Part shown: in pieces, positions 44,055 through 53,338 of the stretch | How positions within the stretch are numbered: position 1 is the first letter of the stretch | Layout: each line of letters begins with the position of its first letter | NCBI GenBank assembly: GCA_016342285.1 | Contig: JAEINQ010000020.1 | Span: 1 to 64,000, forward strand | Length of the DNA stretch: 64,000 nucleotides | DNA from: Desulfobacterales bacterium | GTDB lineage: Bacteria > Desulfobacterota > Desulfobacteria > Desulfobacterales > JAEINQ01 | Reading direction: 5' to 3' | The notes under the pieces: model-generated | Database searches by the model: none | What the model saw: only the letters and a program-made list of their open reading frames with translations | What the model was told of the DNA's origin: nothing | Translations under genes and position numbers: made by a program

Positions 44055-44711
44055 TCAGGAGACGAGCTTGGCCAGCCGTTCGGTGCGACCGAGCACCACG
44101 AGCCGGTCACCGGTTTCAAGCAGGTCATCAGCTCCAGGGATATAACGAAATTCCTTGTCGACTGGCTTTTTCACGGCGATGACCTGGACCTTGAATTGGT
44201 TGGTCAGGTCAATCTGTCGCAGGCTTTGGCCACCCCATTTTTCCACAATCAGCTCCTTGAGGGCAACGCCTTTGTCAAAGGGAAGGTATTCAATGAACCC
44301 CGGCGTGGCCAGGCGGTGAGCCAGTTGCCGCGCGGCCATATCTTCGGGCAGGATAACGTGCTCGACGCCGATGCGCTTGAGCAGCCGCGCATGGTCATTG
44401 TCCACGGCCTTGACCCAGACCTTATCGACCCCCATTTCGATGAGGTGCATGGCCAGCATGGAACTGGCGGTAATGGCGCTGCCGACGCTGACGAGAACGT
44501 GGGTCATGTCCGGGAAACCGAGCTGTTTCAGGGCACCGACATCCATGGCATCGGCCTCGTACACCTGGGTCAGCAACGACTGTGCCCGTCGCACCTGTTC
44601 CGGGCGACTGTCGATACCCAGGACCTCCTGTCCCAACTCGACCAGGGTCTGGCCGAAACGGAATCCGAATTTTCCCAGACCGATTACGCCGATCGTCAGT
44701 TTTTTTGCCAC
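44055..44711 (-). CDS. ktrA: Potassium uptake regulatory subunit (KtrA/TrkA, RCK domain)
   Basis: A 218-residue RCK protein. The N-terminal Rossmann fold is IGVIGLGKFGFRFGQ with acidic residue in GIDSRP, binding NAD(H) or ATP/ADP. The C-terminal TrkA-C domain (about 135-215) ends in DRLVVLGRTERL. It forms an octameric ring gating the membrane subunit encoded just upstream on the same strand (19-base gap). KtrA is favoured over TrkA because it is a single RCK unit. Confidence 0.92.
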   Translation of the reverse strand: MAKKLTIGVIGLGKFGFRFGQTLVELGQEVLGIDSRPEQVRRAQSLLTQVYEADAMDVGALKQLGFPDMTHVLVSVGSAITASSMLAMHLIEMGVDKVWVKAVDNDHARLLKRIGVEHVILPEDMAARQLAHRLATPGFIEYLPFDKGVALKELIVEKWGGQSLRQIDLTNQFKVQVIAVKKPVDKEFRYIPGADDLLETGDRLVVLGRTERLAKLVS

Positions 44712-44729
44712 GGCTAACCTCCTAACTTG

Positions 44730-46097
44730 TTATCCCACCAGCATGCTTTCCTCGGGCCAGCGGTACCGGTATTCGGACTGATAGCTCGCCAGTGCGGCCA
44801 CGATGAGAATTGGGCCGAGCCGGCCGACGAACATCATTGCCGCAATGATCAGTTTTCCGGCGACGGTGAGGTGGGGGGTCAGGCCCGTGCTGAGCCCCAC
44901 GGTGCCGAAAGCCGACACCACCTCAAAGAGAATGTCAAGAAACAGCCCCCGGGCCAGAGGATGGGGAACCTCACCACCCTCGGTGATGTTGAGCACCAGA
45001 GTCGCCGCCAGAACGATCAGCACGGAAAAGGTCAGCAGGGACAAGGCCTTGTTGACGGTTCGTCGGTCCAGGGCGAACCGGCCGATGACCGCCTGCCGGC
45101 GCCCCTTGACATGGGCGATGACAAAGGCCCCGAGGGCCCGAAAGGTCGTGATCTTGATCCCCCCGGCGCAGGATCCCGGCGCCCCGCCCACGAACATCAG
45201 AAGCATCATGACCAGCAGTGAGACATTGGTCATTCGACCGATGTCCAGGGTGTTGAATCCGGCTGTCCGGCAGGTGACCGACTGGAACAAGGCGGTGAGC
45301 AGCTCCGTTGATCCGGGAAGGTCGCGCGGATACCCGATGTACTCTGCCAGAAAGAGGGCCATCCACCCGGCAACAATCAAAAAGGCCGTGGTGCGCAGCA
45401 CCAGGAGGCTGTACCAGCTCATGGGACGCTTTTGCCGGGGCTTTTGCCACCGGCGAATCATGCGGTTGCGGAAGCGGCCGGCCATCTCCATCAGAACCGA
45501 AAAGCCGATGCCGCCGGAAACGATCAGGACCATAAACACGGCGTTGATGCCCCAGTCGGTTTGAAATCCCATGAGGCTGTCGGGAAAAAGCGAAAAGCCG
45601 GCGTTACAAAAAGCCGAAACAGCGTGGAAAACGGCTGAAAATCCTGAAAACCGTTCCGGGGCCATGCCGTGAAGGGCCGCGGCAGCCACCGCCTCGATGA
45701 TCAGGGTCCAGGCGGTAATCCCCATGAGAAACCGCCCCAGGTTAAAGGACATGTCATGCAACAGGCCCTGGGCCACGGCGATTCGATCGGTGAGGCTGAT
45801 GCGGCGGTGGAGCAGATAGAAAATCAGGCTGGTATAGGTCATGATGCCCAGGCCGCCGAGTTGGATCATGGTCAGAATGGCGCCCTGGCCGAAAATCGAA
45901 AACCGGCCGCCGGTGTCCACCACCGCCAGGCCGGTGACACAGGTGGCTGAGGTGGCGGTGAACAGGGCGTCGATCCAGGAGACGGCTCCGCCTGCGGTGC
46001 TGACATCGAGATGCAGCGCAATGGTCCCGGCAGCGATCACCGCACCGAAAAAAGCGATGGGCAGGGACAAGGGATTGAGTCTGGTTTGTGTGCGCAT
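44730..46097 (-). CDS. ktrB: Potassium uptake membrane subunit (KtrB/TrkH)
   Basis: 455 residues with four M1-P-M2 repeats. The selectivity-filter segments are ATCVTGLAV, FCNAGFSLF, CRTAGFNTL and FGTVGLSTG. The ATG at 46097 is chosen because the first helix follows it; 51 more upstream codons are open but not family-like. With the RCK subunit downstream it makes a Na-dependent K uptake system used in osmotic adaptation. Confidence 0.93.
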   Translation of the reverse strand: MRTQTRLNPLSLPIAFFGAVIAAGTIALHLDVSTAGGAVSWIDALFTATSATCVTGLAVVDTGGRFSIFGQGAILTMIQLGGLGIMTYTSLIFYLLHRRISLTDRIAVAQGLLHDMSFNLGRFLMGITAWTLIIEAVAAAALHGMAPERFSGFSAVFHAVSAFCNAGFSLFPDSLMGFQTDWGINAVFMVLIVSGGIGFSVLMEMAGRFRNRMIRRWQKPRQKRPMSWYSLLVLRTTAFLIVAGWMALFLAEYIGYPRDLPGSTELLTALFQSVTCRTAGFNTLDIGRMTNVSLLVMMLLMFVGGAPGSCAGGIKITTFRALGAFVIAHVKGRRQAVIGRFALDRRTVNKALSLLTFSVLIVLAATLVLNITEGGEVPHPLARGLFLDILFEVVSAFGTVGLSTGLTPHLTVAGKLIIAAMMFVGRLGPILIVAALASYQSEYRYRWPEESMLVG

Positions 46098-46234
46098 GGG
46101 TCGGTACTCACCTAAGGGGCGCGGGCCAGGCGAGAATGCTGGTCCAGACATTGGCGTATTAGGATATTTCAGGGAGGTTGTCAAATGAAGTGGCCCGGTT
46201 GCTGGGCGTGAGCCGGGTGACCGTACGGAAAAAG

Positions 46235-46265
46235 AAACCCTGCGCCGCAATCCGGCGCAGGGTTT
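46235..46265 (-). terminator. Strong bidirectional terminator
   Basis: A 13-bp perfect stem (46235-46247 with 46253-46265) with a CAATC loop. On the minus strand it is followed by a U-rich stretch, ending the cytochrome operon; the plus-strand reading also has TTTTGTTT. Confidence 0.9.
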
Positions 46266-46315
46266 TGTTTGGAAGGAGGGGGGCTTCTGGCTTTGGGCCC
46301 GAAGGGACTCCGGGG

Positions 46316-47713
46316 CTAATTGCCGAACACTTCTTTCGGCTTTTCGGTACTCCCCGTGGCATTGGGGTAATCTTCGGCCTTGTAGGCCTTCTTGTTATGC
46401 TGGATCAAATCGCGAGATTCTTCCATGTAATTGTTGAACCGTTTCTTGCATTCGTAGAAGCCGTGCCACCAGGCGTAGTCGGGCGCCATCATGGCTGTTC
46501 CCATGCGGGCACGGCGCCCTTCGTGGTGCCACAGTTCGTAGTATTCCACCTCAAGGCGCTCGTCAAAGAAACGTGTATTGTCCAGCAGTTTCTTGGCGTA
46601 GAGGTCGTCGAGCATCTTCTTGGCCGGAGTGAAGTAGACGTCGTTGTACTCGGTCACCACCCGGTCGAGTTTGACATAGTGGGCGTCCACCCAGGTCTTC
46701 CCATGGCACTGGGTGCAGACTTCCTTCATTTTGTCGCGTTCCGTCTGCCAATTGACCTTGGCCGGAAAGGGTTTGAAATTTTCGGGTCGGATGGTGAACG
46801 GGGCCTGGAGTTCCCAGGATAGCCGCTCGGTGACATCGTGGCTGGTCATGACGGTCCCGGCGCCTGACATGTGACAGGAGGCGCAGGTGGGACCGCGGAA
46901 GTCCACCCCCGGGGTCCAGGTGCCCGGTGCGGCCGTCCAGTTATAATCGTCGCCGTGGGCCGTGTAGATGTCGCCGTGCTTGGATTCCATGAAGATTTCG
47001 ATCTGGGGATGGTCCGGGCCCAGGTGGCACTGGCCACAGGCTTCGGGCTTGCGCGCTTCCATGACGGAGAACATGTGCCGGGTATGGCAACTGGTGCAGC
47101 TCCCCATGCTGCCGTCCATGTTAATGCGGCCGACCCCGACATTGGGCCAGGTGGCCGGATCGAGTTTGCCGTCCGTCATCTTGAGCACGGTACCATGGCA
47201 GTGGTAACAACCGGCTGTCCTTTCGACATCACTGTTCATCCCCTTGTTGAGCCAGGGATCGATTTTCCAGATGATCTCCATGGTGTTGGCGTGCTTGCTC
47301 ATGGCGTACTGCTTGGCCTCGTCCGGGTGGCACCGGGAGCAGTCCTTGGGGGTAACCACGGCGGTGATGGGCACCTTGTATTCGGCCGTACCAAAATCGG
47401 TGTCCGAGCGCTGGTACTGCTTGAAATGCGCCTGGCTGACGTCCGGGTCGGTGGCGTCGGCCACATGGCAGTCATAACAGGTGATGTTGGCGCTGGCATG
47501 GCGGCTTTTGGCCCAGTCGGCAAAGAGTCCCGGATGCTCCTGTTTGTGGCACTGAATGCAGGCCACCGCCTCTTTGGGCATGCTGCGTTCAACGCGAAAC
47601 GTTTTTTCCACCGGCTGGTTGCCGGCCGGTTGGGCGTGGGTGACCCGGGTCGCGACAGCCACAAGGCAGGCGATGCCCAACAGACATGCGAAAGTCAATG
47701 CTCCCCTTTTCAT
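46316..47713 (-). CDS. Octahaem cytochrome c, hydroxylamine oxidoreductase (HAO) family
   Basis: 465 residues with a cleavable signal peptide (LTFACLLGIACLVAVATRVTHA) and eight CxxCH haem sites: CIQCH, CYDCH, CSRCH, CYHCH, CTSCH, CGQCH, CASCH and CTQCH. The C-terminal ELWHHEGRRARMGTAMM and DYAWWHGFYE region is family-typical. Pairing with a NapC/NrfH quinol dehydrogenase points to the reductive branch (epsilon-HAO-like) that reduces nitrite or hydroxylamine in the periplasm, not to nitrification. Whether the cross-linking tyrosine of oxidative HAO is present needs an alignment. A good AGGGGGG precedes the ATG. Confidence 0.88.
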   Translation of the reverse strand: MKRGALTFACLLGIACLVAVATRVTHAQPAGNQPVEKTFRVERSMPKEAVACIQCHKQEHPGLFADWAKSRHASANITCYDCHVADATDPDVSQAHFKQYQRSDTDFGTAEYKVPITAVVTPKDCSRCHPDEAKQYAMSKHANTMEIIWKIDPWLNKGMNSDVERTAGCYHCHGTVLKMTDGKLDPATWPNVGVGRINMDGSMGSCTSCHTRHMFSVMEARKPEACGQCHLGPDHPQIEIFMESKHGDIYTAHGDDYNWTAAPGTWTPGVDFRGPTCASCHMSGAGTVMTSHDVTERLSWELQAPFTIRPENFKPFPAKVNWQTERDKMKEVCTQCHGKTWVDAHYVKLDRVVTEYNDVYFTPAKKMLDDLYAKKLLDNTRFFDERLEVEYYELWHHEGRRARMGTAMMAPDYAWWHGFYECKKRFNNYMEESRDLIQHNKKAYKAEDYPNATGSTEKPKEVFGN

Positions 47714-47789
47714 CGGTTCCCCCCTTCAATGGTTGTTTTTCACCTTACAAACCCGGCCCTGTGGCCGGGTCGGAGATATTGGGCGATTG

Positions 47790-48344
47790 TTAAAGACCCA
47801 GCCCCCGGTAGGAGCGCTGATACTGCTTATACCGGTATTGCCCGGTCGGGTTGTGGACCAGATTTCGATGACAGTCCACGCATCTCTTTTCGTATCCGGG
47901 CCGGGGATAGACCACGGACCGGTGGGCCAGCATGGCACCGCGTTTATTGGGAATGTTCAGCAGGTTCCGGTGGCATTTCTGGCACTGCTCGTTCTTGAAG
48001 GACGCATACGCTGTTTGGCGGTTCTTTTCATGGTCGTAGGGCTGGCTGGAGGCAAAATGAACGAAGACGTCCTTAATCCCGTGCATGGTCTTGGCGTAGA
48101 AGAAATTCAAGGTGTCGTGGGGGGCAGGCAGGTGGCAGTCCATACAGTCGGCCACGAATCCGTGGGCATTGTTGACATGGGTGGAGGTCTTCCAGGTATT
48201 GTAAGCGAATTCGATTTCGTGGCAGGAGGCGCAGAACTGGGGGGTCGAGGTGCGGACCATGGTGTAATAGCTGATGCTGAACAGGGGAAAGGCGATGACG
48301 ACGCCGACGGTCACGAGAATGATCCCGACCAGGTATTTTTTCAT
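47790..48344 (-). CDS. NapC/NrfH-type tetrahaem quinol dehydrogenase
   Basis: 184 residues with one N-terminal membrane anchor (YLVGIILVTVGVVIAFPLF) and four CxxCH sites: CASCH, CMDCH, CQKCH and CVDCH. It should oxidise menaquinol and pass electrons to the octahaem cytochrome whose gene starts 76 bases downstream. This two-gene arrangement is known for reductive HAO systems. Length and haem number match NrfH rather than the longer NapC. Confidence 0.92.
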   Translation of the reverse strand: MKKYLVGIILVTVGVVIAFPLFSISYYTMVRTSTPQFCASCHEIEFAYNTWKTSTHVNNAHGFVADCMDCHLPAPHDTLNFFYAKTMHGIKDVFVHFASSQPYDHEKNRQTAYASFKNEQCQKCHRNLLNIPNKRGAMLAHRSVVYPRPGYEKRCVDCHRNLVHNPTGQYRYKQYQRSYRGLGL

Positions 48345-48886
48345 TTTGTGTCTCGAATCGGTGAGGGGAAACAGCCTTTATAAAACCGGGTGTGACATGG
48401 GCATACCAGGCGCCAGCGTAAAAAAGGGGTGAGATCCTGAAGGGAAATTGTCAAAAGAGATTGACCGGCCGCCGCGCCATTGGGTACCCTTTTGCTTAAT
48501 TCTTATCTTATCGCCAACAGGCCGGTTGTCAAGGGACTTCTTTCCCCCGCACTTGCTGCCCTGGTTTGTGCTGCCGCCACAGAAAAAGACACCATGCGTG
48601 TTGGGTCTTCACCCGGTTCCTTCCGAACGGTTTCGGGGGGAGAGACGTTTTCCACCGATGTGCCACAATGATTTCCGGGGACAGGGGGCCGTTTCGGTCC
48701 GATGTTTTTGACAACATCGGACGCGGGAGTTAACTTGACCAGTTGAAACATACGGCTTTATTTTCCATTGCACCTGCCTTCCGCGCATCGAACTCTGTAA
48801 GGAACCTTGCTTCCACGCGTCAAAAAGGGAGTGGGAAGAAAAAGCGAACCTACGCCATGGTGACCCAAGACAACGGAGGCTCGATT
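48345..48886. other. Intergenic region upstream of cysE
   Basis: Over 500 bases between divergent genes. CCGATGTT and AACATCGG (48699-48720) form an eight-pair hairpin with loop TTTGAC, followed by a possible TTGACC -35 at about 48735. No ORF with a ribosome site was found. The cysE frame is open to 48743, but this extension lacks similarity. Confidence 0.45.
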
Positions 48887-49837
48887 ATGGACGACCCGAA
48901 AAACCAGACCACCGATGCCTGCAAGGCCGATGCGGCCGCCTGTGCCCAATACAAGGCGCGACTGCCGGAGATCGCCGAGGCCATCATCGCCCACTGTGAC
49001 GACGAATCATGCTACACCCACATCGATTCCGAACCGATTTCTTCGGAAGGGCGGGTGACCGAGATCATCGACAAGTTCCGGGAGATCCTCTTCCCCGGAT
49101 ATTTTTCATCGGAAAAGGTCGATCCGGTCAACCTCAAGTACAGCATCGGACGAACGGTGACCCATCTCTACGACCTGCTGTCCGAGCAAATCACCCATAC
49201 CGTAAGACATGACTGCTTTCGTTACGGGCTCTCGTGCAGCCACTGCGAGGAGCAGGGGCACGAGGTGGCCCTGGCCTTGCTGGAATCGGTTCCGGACATT
49301 CGAAAGGTCCTGGCCTCCGACGTTCGGGCGGTTTACGACGGCGACCCGGCGGCAAAAAGCCACGACGAGATCATTTTCAGCTATCCGGGAATATACGCCA
49401 TGACGGTTTTCCGGGTCGCCCATCGGCTTTTCGAACTGGGGGTGCCGCTGTTGCCCCGGGTCATGACCGAGCATGCCCACAGCGTTACCGGCATCGACAT
49501 CCATCCCGGCGCCCGGATCGGCCAGCGGTTCGTCATCGACCACGGCACCGGGGTGGTGATCGGGGAGTCCACGTTGATCGGAGAAAACGTTCGGATCTAC
49601 CAGGGCGTGACCCTGGGCGCCCTCTCCTTGCCCCGGGATGCCGGCGAGGCCCTGCGCGGGAAAAAGCGGCATCCGACCATCGAAGACGATGTGATTATCT
49701 ATTCAGGCGCCACCATTTTGGGCGGCGATACGGTGATCGGCGCCGGGGCGGTGATCGGCGGCAACGTCTGGCTCACCGAATCGGTTCCGCCCGGTACGCG
49801 GGTGCTCATGGAAGTGCCGCGTCTGATTTACAAATAA
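48887..49837 (+). CDS. cysE: Serine O-acetyltransferase (EpsC/CysE type)
   Basis: 316 residues from ATG 48887, supported by GGAGG eight bases before it. The C-terminal half is a left-handed beta-helix of hexapeptide repeats (GIDIHPGARIGQRFVIDHGT, then VIGESTLIGENVRIYQG), with catalytic His and Asp in the VIDHGTG segment. The N-terminal extension, which includes cysteine pairs CDDESC and CSHCEE, is longer than in E. coli CysE, as in the EpsC subgroup. It makes O-acetylserine, used by the cysteine synthase encoded 376 bases downstream. Confidence 0.92.
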   Translation: MDDPKNQTTDACKADAAACAQYKARLPEIAEAIIAHCDDESCYTHIDSEPISSEGRVTEIIDKFREILFPGYFSSEKVDPVNLKYSIGRTVTHLYDLLSEQITHTVRHDCFRYGLSCSHCEEQGHEVALALLESVPDIRKVLASDVRAVYDGDPAAKSHDEIIFSYPGIYAMTVFRVAHRLFELGVPLLPRVMTEHAHSVTGIDIHPGARIGQRFVIDHGTGVVIGESTLIGENVRIYQGVTLGALSLPRDAGEALRGKKRHPTIEDDVIIYSGATILGGDTVIGAGAVIGGNVWLTESVPPGTRVLMEVPRLIYK

Positions 49838-50213
49838 GCCAGATGATCTCACAAAAAATCCATTTTTCACCATGAAGGACATGAAAAGCATGAAGACGTA
49901 CACAGGATTTGGGGCTTCTGACATGGCACCAAGTCTGGTACGGTTCAGCACCTGCCCGAAGGGCATGGCACCATTTGTTCGGCCGGAGCGCCTACGGCGG
50001 TTTTTTCGTAGGGGATCGGCCGAACAAATCAATCCTGGATATCCTGGTATCCTGTACAAAAACTTTGCGATCTTTGCGGCTTCGCGGTGAACCACATATT
50101 GGTTGCGGCTATGCCGCCCTAAGCGCTTCATGGAAAATTAAAAATTGGCATGTCGGTAACTTTTTCCAAGCGCATGCGTTTGCGCGGCAAAGATACTCTG
50201 AAAGGACAAACCC
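49838..50213. other. Intergenic region between cysE and cysK
   Basis: No gene. It holds the nested hairpin at 49973-50029 and short host-type repeats (ATGAAGGACATGAAAAGCATG). A ribosome site AAGGACAAACCC precedes cysK. Confidence 0.4.
49973..50029. repeat. Nested long hairpin between cysE and cysK
   Basis: A 13-base arm (49973-49985) pairs exactly with 50017-50029. Inside, CCTACG pairs with CGTAGG around a T-rich loop. It could attenuate transcription between the two cysteine genes or be a small mobile palindrome. Confidence 0.6.
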
Positions 50214-51134
50214 ATGACATTATTCAACAACGCCATCGAGACCGTCGGGAGAACCCCACTGGTGCGTATCAACCGTCTGGCAGCGGGGATTGAAGCGGAG
50301 ATTCTGGCCAAACTGGAGTTCTTCAACCCCCTGGGCAGCGTCAAGGACCGGATCGCCGCGGCCATGATCGCCGCGGCTGAATCCGATGGCCGGCTGGGCG
50401 CCGATACCCTGATTGTGGAGCCGACCAGTGGTAACACAGGGATCGGCCTGGCCTTTATCTGTGCGGCCAAGGGGTACCGAATCACCCTGGTCATGCCCGA
50501 CACCATGAGCGTGGAGCGCCAGAAACTGCTTCGGCATCTGGGCGCCGAACTGGTGTTAACCCCCGGCGCCGAAGGCATGCCCGGGGCCATTGCCAAGGCG
50601 GAGACCATTGTTGCCGGGTCGCAAAACGCCTTTATGCCCAATCAGTTTGCCAACCCGGCCAACCCCCGGGCCCACCGGGAGACCACGGCCGAGGAGCTCT
50701 GGAAAGATACAGACGGCCGGATCGACATGATCGTCTCCGGTGTGGGGACCGGCGGCACCATTACCGGCGTGGCCCAGGCACTCAAGACGCGCAACCCGGA
50801 CTTTAAGGCCGTGGCCGTGGAGCCGACCGGTTCTCCGGTGCTTTCCGGAGGCGCCAAGGGACCCCACAAGATTCAGGGGATCGGCGCCGGTTTTATCCCC
50901 GACGTTTTGGATACCTCCATTATTGACGAAATCGTAACCGTGCCCGACGACCAGGCCTTTGAAACGGCCCGGGCCCTGGCAAAAACCGAAGGGATTCTCT
51001 GCGGCATCTCCTCGGGCGCTGCTGTCTGGGCGGCCATGGAAATCGCACGGCGGCCGGAGAACAAGGGCAAGCGGATCGCGGTAATCCTTCCCAGTACGGG
51101 GGAGCGCTACATCAGCACGGCGCTATTTACCTAA
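50214..51134 (+). CDS. cysK: Cysteine synthase (O-acetylserine sulfhydrylase)
   Basis: 306 residues, full length for CysK. The PLP lysine lies in NPLGSVKDR, the substrate loop is [12 protein letters not shown], the phosphate-binding loop [10 protein letters not shown], and the C-terminal serine contact is CGISSGAA. It combines O-acetylserine with sulfide to make cysteine. It is paired with cysE upstream. The long spacer with hairpins suggests partly independent expression. Confidence 0.96.
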   Translation: MTLFNNAIETVGRTPLVRINRLAAGIEAEILAKLEFFNPLGSVKDRIAAAMIAAAESDGRLGADTLIVEPTSGNTGIGLAFICAAKGYRITLVMPDTMSVERQKLLRHLGAELVLTPGAEGMPGAIAKAETIVAGSQNAFMPNQFANPANPRAHRETTAEELWKDTDGRIDMIVSGVGTGGTITGVAQALKTRNPDFKAVAVEPTGSPVLSGGAKGPHKIQGIGAGFIPDVLDTSIIDEIVTVPDDQAFETARALAKTEGILCGISSGAAVWAAMEIARRPENKGKRIAVILPSTGERYISTALFT

Positions 51135-51699
51135 TCCGCAGATTTCGCAGATTACACAGATTAAAATTGATGAGCGATAGGGGTTGCGAAAGCTGTCGGG
51201 CTTAATTCCCCCTTAGCTTGCCGTGTTAAGATAGAAATAATCAGGAATTTAAATCTACCACGGAGTACACAGCGAGCACGGAGACAAAAGGCCAATATCA
51301 AGTATAATTCTCAGTGTGCTCCGTGATCTCCGTGGTTATAGCATTTGTCAGAAATACGTTCCGATACAGGTCAATAGACGGCCCTCACCTTTAAACTCGG
51401 TGTGAGTCAAAATTGAAAGACTCAAATGCTATAAATATTTTGTTTCGAATTCTTCTGGCGGTATTCAATGGATTGAAACAAAGATAAAATCTTTTTAGAA
51501 TTCCAATTTATTTTAATATAATCAGTTTGTTAATTAGTTTTTCGCGAGACTGTGATGCCTGGATCGGCAGTATCGACTTTCATTTATTATAGGGATTGTC
51601 AGCGTCAACCGGCCTGACGAGGCATTGTCAACGGCCAGCAAGTGGCAGGTGTTCAAACGGAACAGAATTTTGACAATCCCTATAAAGAACGGTTTGTAA
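51135..51699. other. Intergenic region with inverted repeat
   Basis: No gene in 565 bases. TATAGGGATTGTCA (51588-51601) is repeated exactly in reverse complement at 51671-51684, just before the PIN gene; the right copy ends 15 bases from its ATG. Also present are paired CCACGGAG.../CTCCGTGG segments near 51259 and 51330 of the common intergenic type. Confidence 0.5.
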
Positions 51700-52278
51700 A
51701 TGACCATGGCGCTAAAAAAAGCCGGCACGAAAAAACCCAGGCGGGTCGTCATCGATGCCTCATCGGCCATTTTGCTTTTCAAGGCAGGCCTGCTGGATCT
51801 TCTGACCCGGGTCTACCGTATCGTCATGACCCCGTCGGTGCTGGATGAAACGACCCGGCCGGGATATCCCGGGGCAAGACTGGTGGAATCACTTCGATCG
51901 GCTGGCGCCATCGTGATCCTGGCATCGAAGCCGGCGGATGTGGACGGTCTGCCGACCCTTGGACGGGGCGAGCGGGATACCATCGGCGCCTTTTTGCAGG
52001 GCGCGGCGGATTTTGTCATCATCGACGACGGCAAAGGGGCCGGGTTCTGCCGGGATCATGCCATCCCTTATATCAATGCCCTGCTGGTCCCCCGGATTCT
52101 GGTTTTAAGTGGACAGATGTCGCCGCGTGACGGCAGAAAGCATACCGAGGCGATCCTGGCTGTCGGTCGCTATTCACCCCAGATTGCCAACTACGCCGCA
52201 ACCTGTCCTCCCGAAGTCCTTGACTTCTTTCTCCCATCCGCCCCCCGGATCGCGGCAGCCTCAAGACCGCCGAAGTGA
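51700..52278 (+). CDS. PIN-domain-like protein (DUF3368-like)
   Basis: 192 residues. The first acidic residue is in VVIDASSAILLFKAGLLDLL, a second region is VLDETTRPG, then GRGERDTIGAFLQ and FVIIDDGKG supply the remaining acidic cluster. This is the order and spacing of PIN nucleases in the DUF3368 group. Such proteins usually pair with a small antitoxin, which I do not see on either side. The 14-bp inverted repeat before the start may be its operator. The C-terminal 50 residues are unassigned. It opens the defence-like region. Confidence 0.7.
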   Translation: MTMALKKAGTKKPRRVVIDASSAILLFKAGLLDLLTRVYRIVMTPSVLDETTRPGYPGARLVESLRSAGAIVILASKPADVDGLPTLGRGERDTIGAFLQGAADFVIIDDGKGAGFCRDHAIPYINALLVPRILVLSGQMSPRDGRKHTEAILAVGRYSPQIANYAATCPPEVLDFFLPSAPRIAAASRPPK

Positions 52279-52654
52279 GTCTCCATCCTCTGCGCTGGTG
52301 GCATCAGGTGCCCCTTGAAAGGCGAACGGCGTGGCTAAATCACAGCCCGGAAACCTTGACAAAATCAAATGTAAAGCACGTTGGTTTCGTCAATCATCCC
52401 TATGTTGTTCTTTTCAAGCCAAGTGGTGCGATACGGTCTTTCGGTTAACCAAGTTTGACTCGAATATATCACCTTATATCACAATAAACTGGCAATTCTC
52501 CTATTTCGCAACGAAACCAAGTTCACGAATTACATCGAAGTGGGATTAGGCCAATCACTCATAGACCACTTCCAAGAAAAAATGATGGGCATCCTTAACT
52601 GCAAGTTGTTTGTATGTTGGAAAAGAAATCCCATACATTCATTTCCGCCCGTGG
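52279..52654. other. Intergenic region, no gene seen
   Basis: About 375 bases between the convergent PIN gene and the defence operon. It is AT-richer than the left flank, marking the edge of acquired DNA. No repeat, att-like site or RNA gene was recognised. Confidence 0.4.
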
Positions 52655-53338
52655 CTATCGTTTGTAATTGAATAGATCTGCTGCATTCACGTTCTTCAGG
52701 GTCTTCTTTGGACTTTCAATCGCGGCCCTAATTGAGCTTTCAAATAGATCAATCAATCGCTGCCTCTCATCCCGCCTGACATTTGTGTGCACCAGACAGA
52801 ACTGATAGCGAAGATGAAAGAGGAAAACATACGGATTCTCAATACCTCCACCGATTCGGACCTCGTGCGATTTCAACCCGCCTTTCTCCTGATCAAGTTG
52901 CACATTGCTGATTCCAAGGTCTTCAAGGTGCGTGTGACAGCGCGGATGGAAAATCATGCCATCGAGAACCGCTTCGATATCTCCTTGCAGTTGTGCTCTT
53001 TGATCATGAGGATATCGAGCATTTGCAGAGTGTAGCGCCCCCTTACTAAGAAACTCGGGATCAATATGGTTTTGCCAATGGCAACGGACAGCGGGTGAAT
53101 CTTGTAATAATGAGACAGAATATTTGGCGACAGATTCTATCTGATAATCACATCTCAACATCAAGAATGGAATTTCTATATTATCATTAAGGCCGAAACG
53201 GCCCCAAAATCCTCCCTCGGGCCAGAGCATGTGTAGGGTTTTTGCATAAACACCTAACCATCTTGCTGGTGAATCCGGACGGAAGGCAATGCGTTCGATT
53301 ATGTCCCACACGATTGCTCGGCGCCCATTGTCGTTCAC
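52655..53338 (-). CDS. Hypothetical protein, fourth gene of the SIR2-HerA operon
   Basis: 227 residues starting at GTG 53338, which overlaps the stop of the preceding ATPase gene as GTGA. It has no membrane segment or signal. Clusters such as MIFHPRCHTHLEDLG and FHLRYQFCLVHTNVRRDERQ are rich in His and Cys and could bind metal. I do not recognise the family. Its tight coupling says it works with the three upstream proteins. Confidence 0.7.
   Translation of the reverse strand: MNDNGRRAIVWDIIERIAFRPDSPARWLGVYAKTLHMLWPEGGFWGRFGLNDNIEIPFLMLRCDYQIESVAKYSVSLLQDSPAVRCHWQNHIDPEFLSKGALHSANARYPHDQRAQLQGDIEAVLDGMIFHPRCHTHLEDLGISNVQLDQEKGGLKSHEVRIGGGIENPYVFLFHLRYQFCLVHTNVRRDERQRLIDLFESSIRAAIESPKKTLKNVNAADLFNYKR

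Noticed and set aside
46871-47998. 375-codon plus-strand frame opposite the octahaem cytochrome
   Set aside because: No motifs; the minus strand has eight CxxCH sites and a signal peptide.
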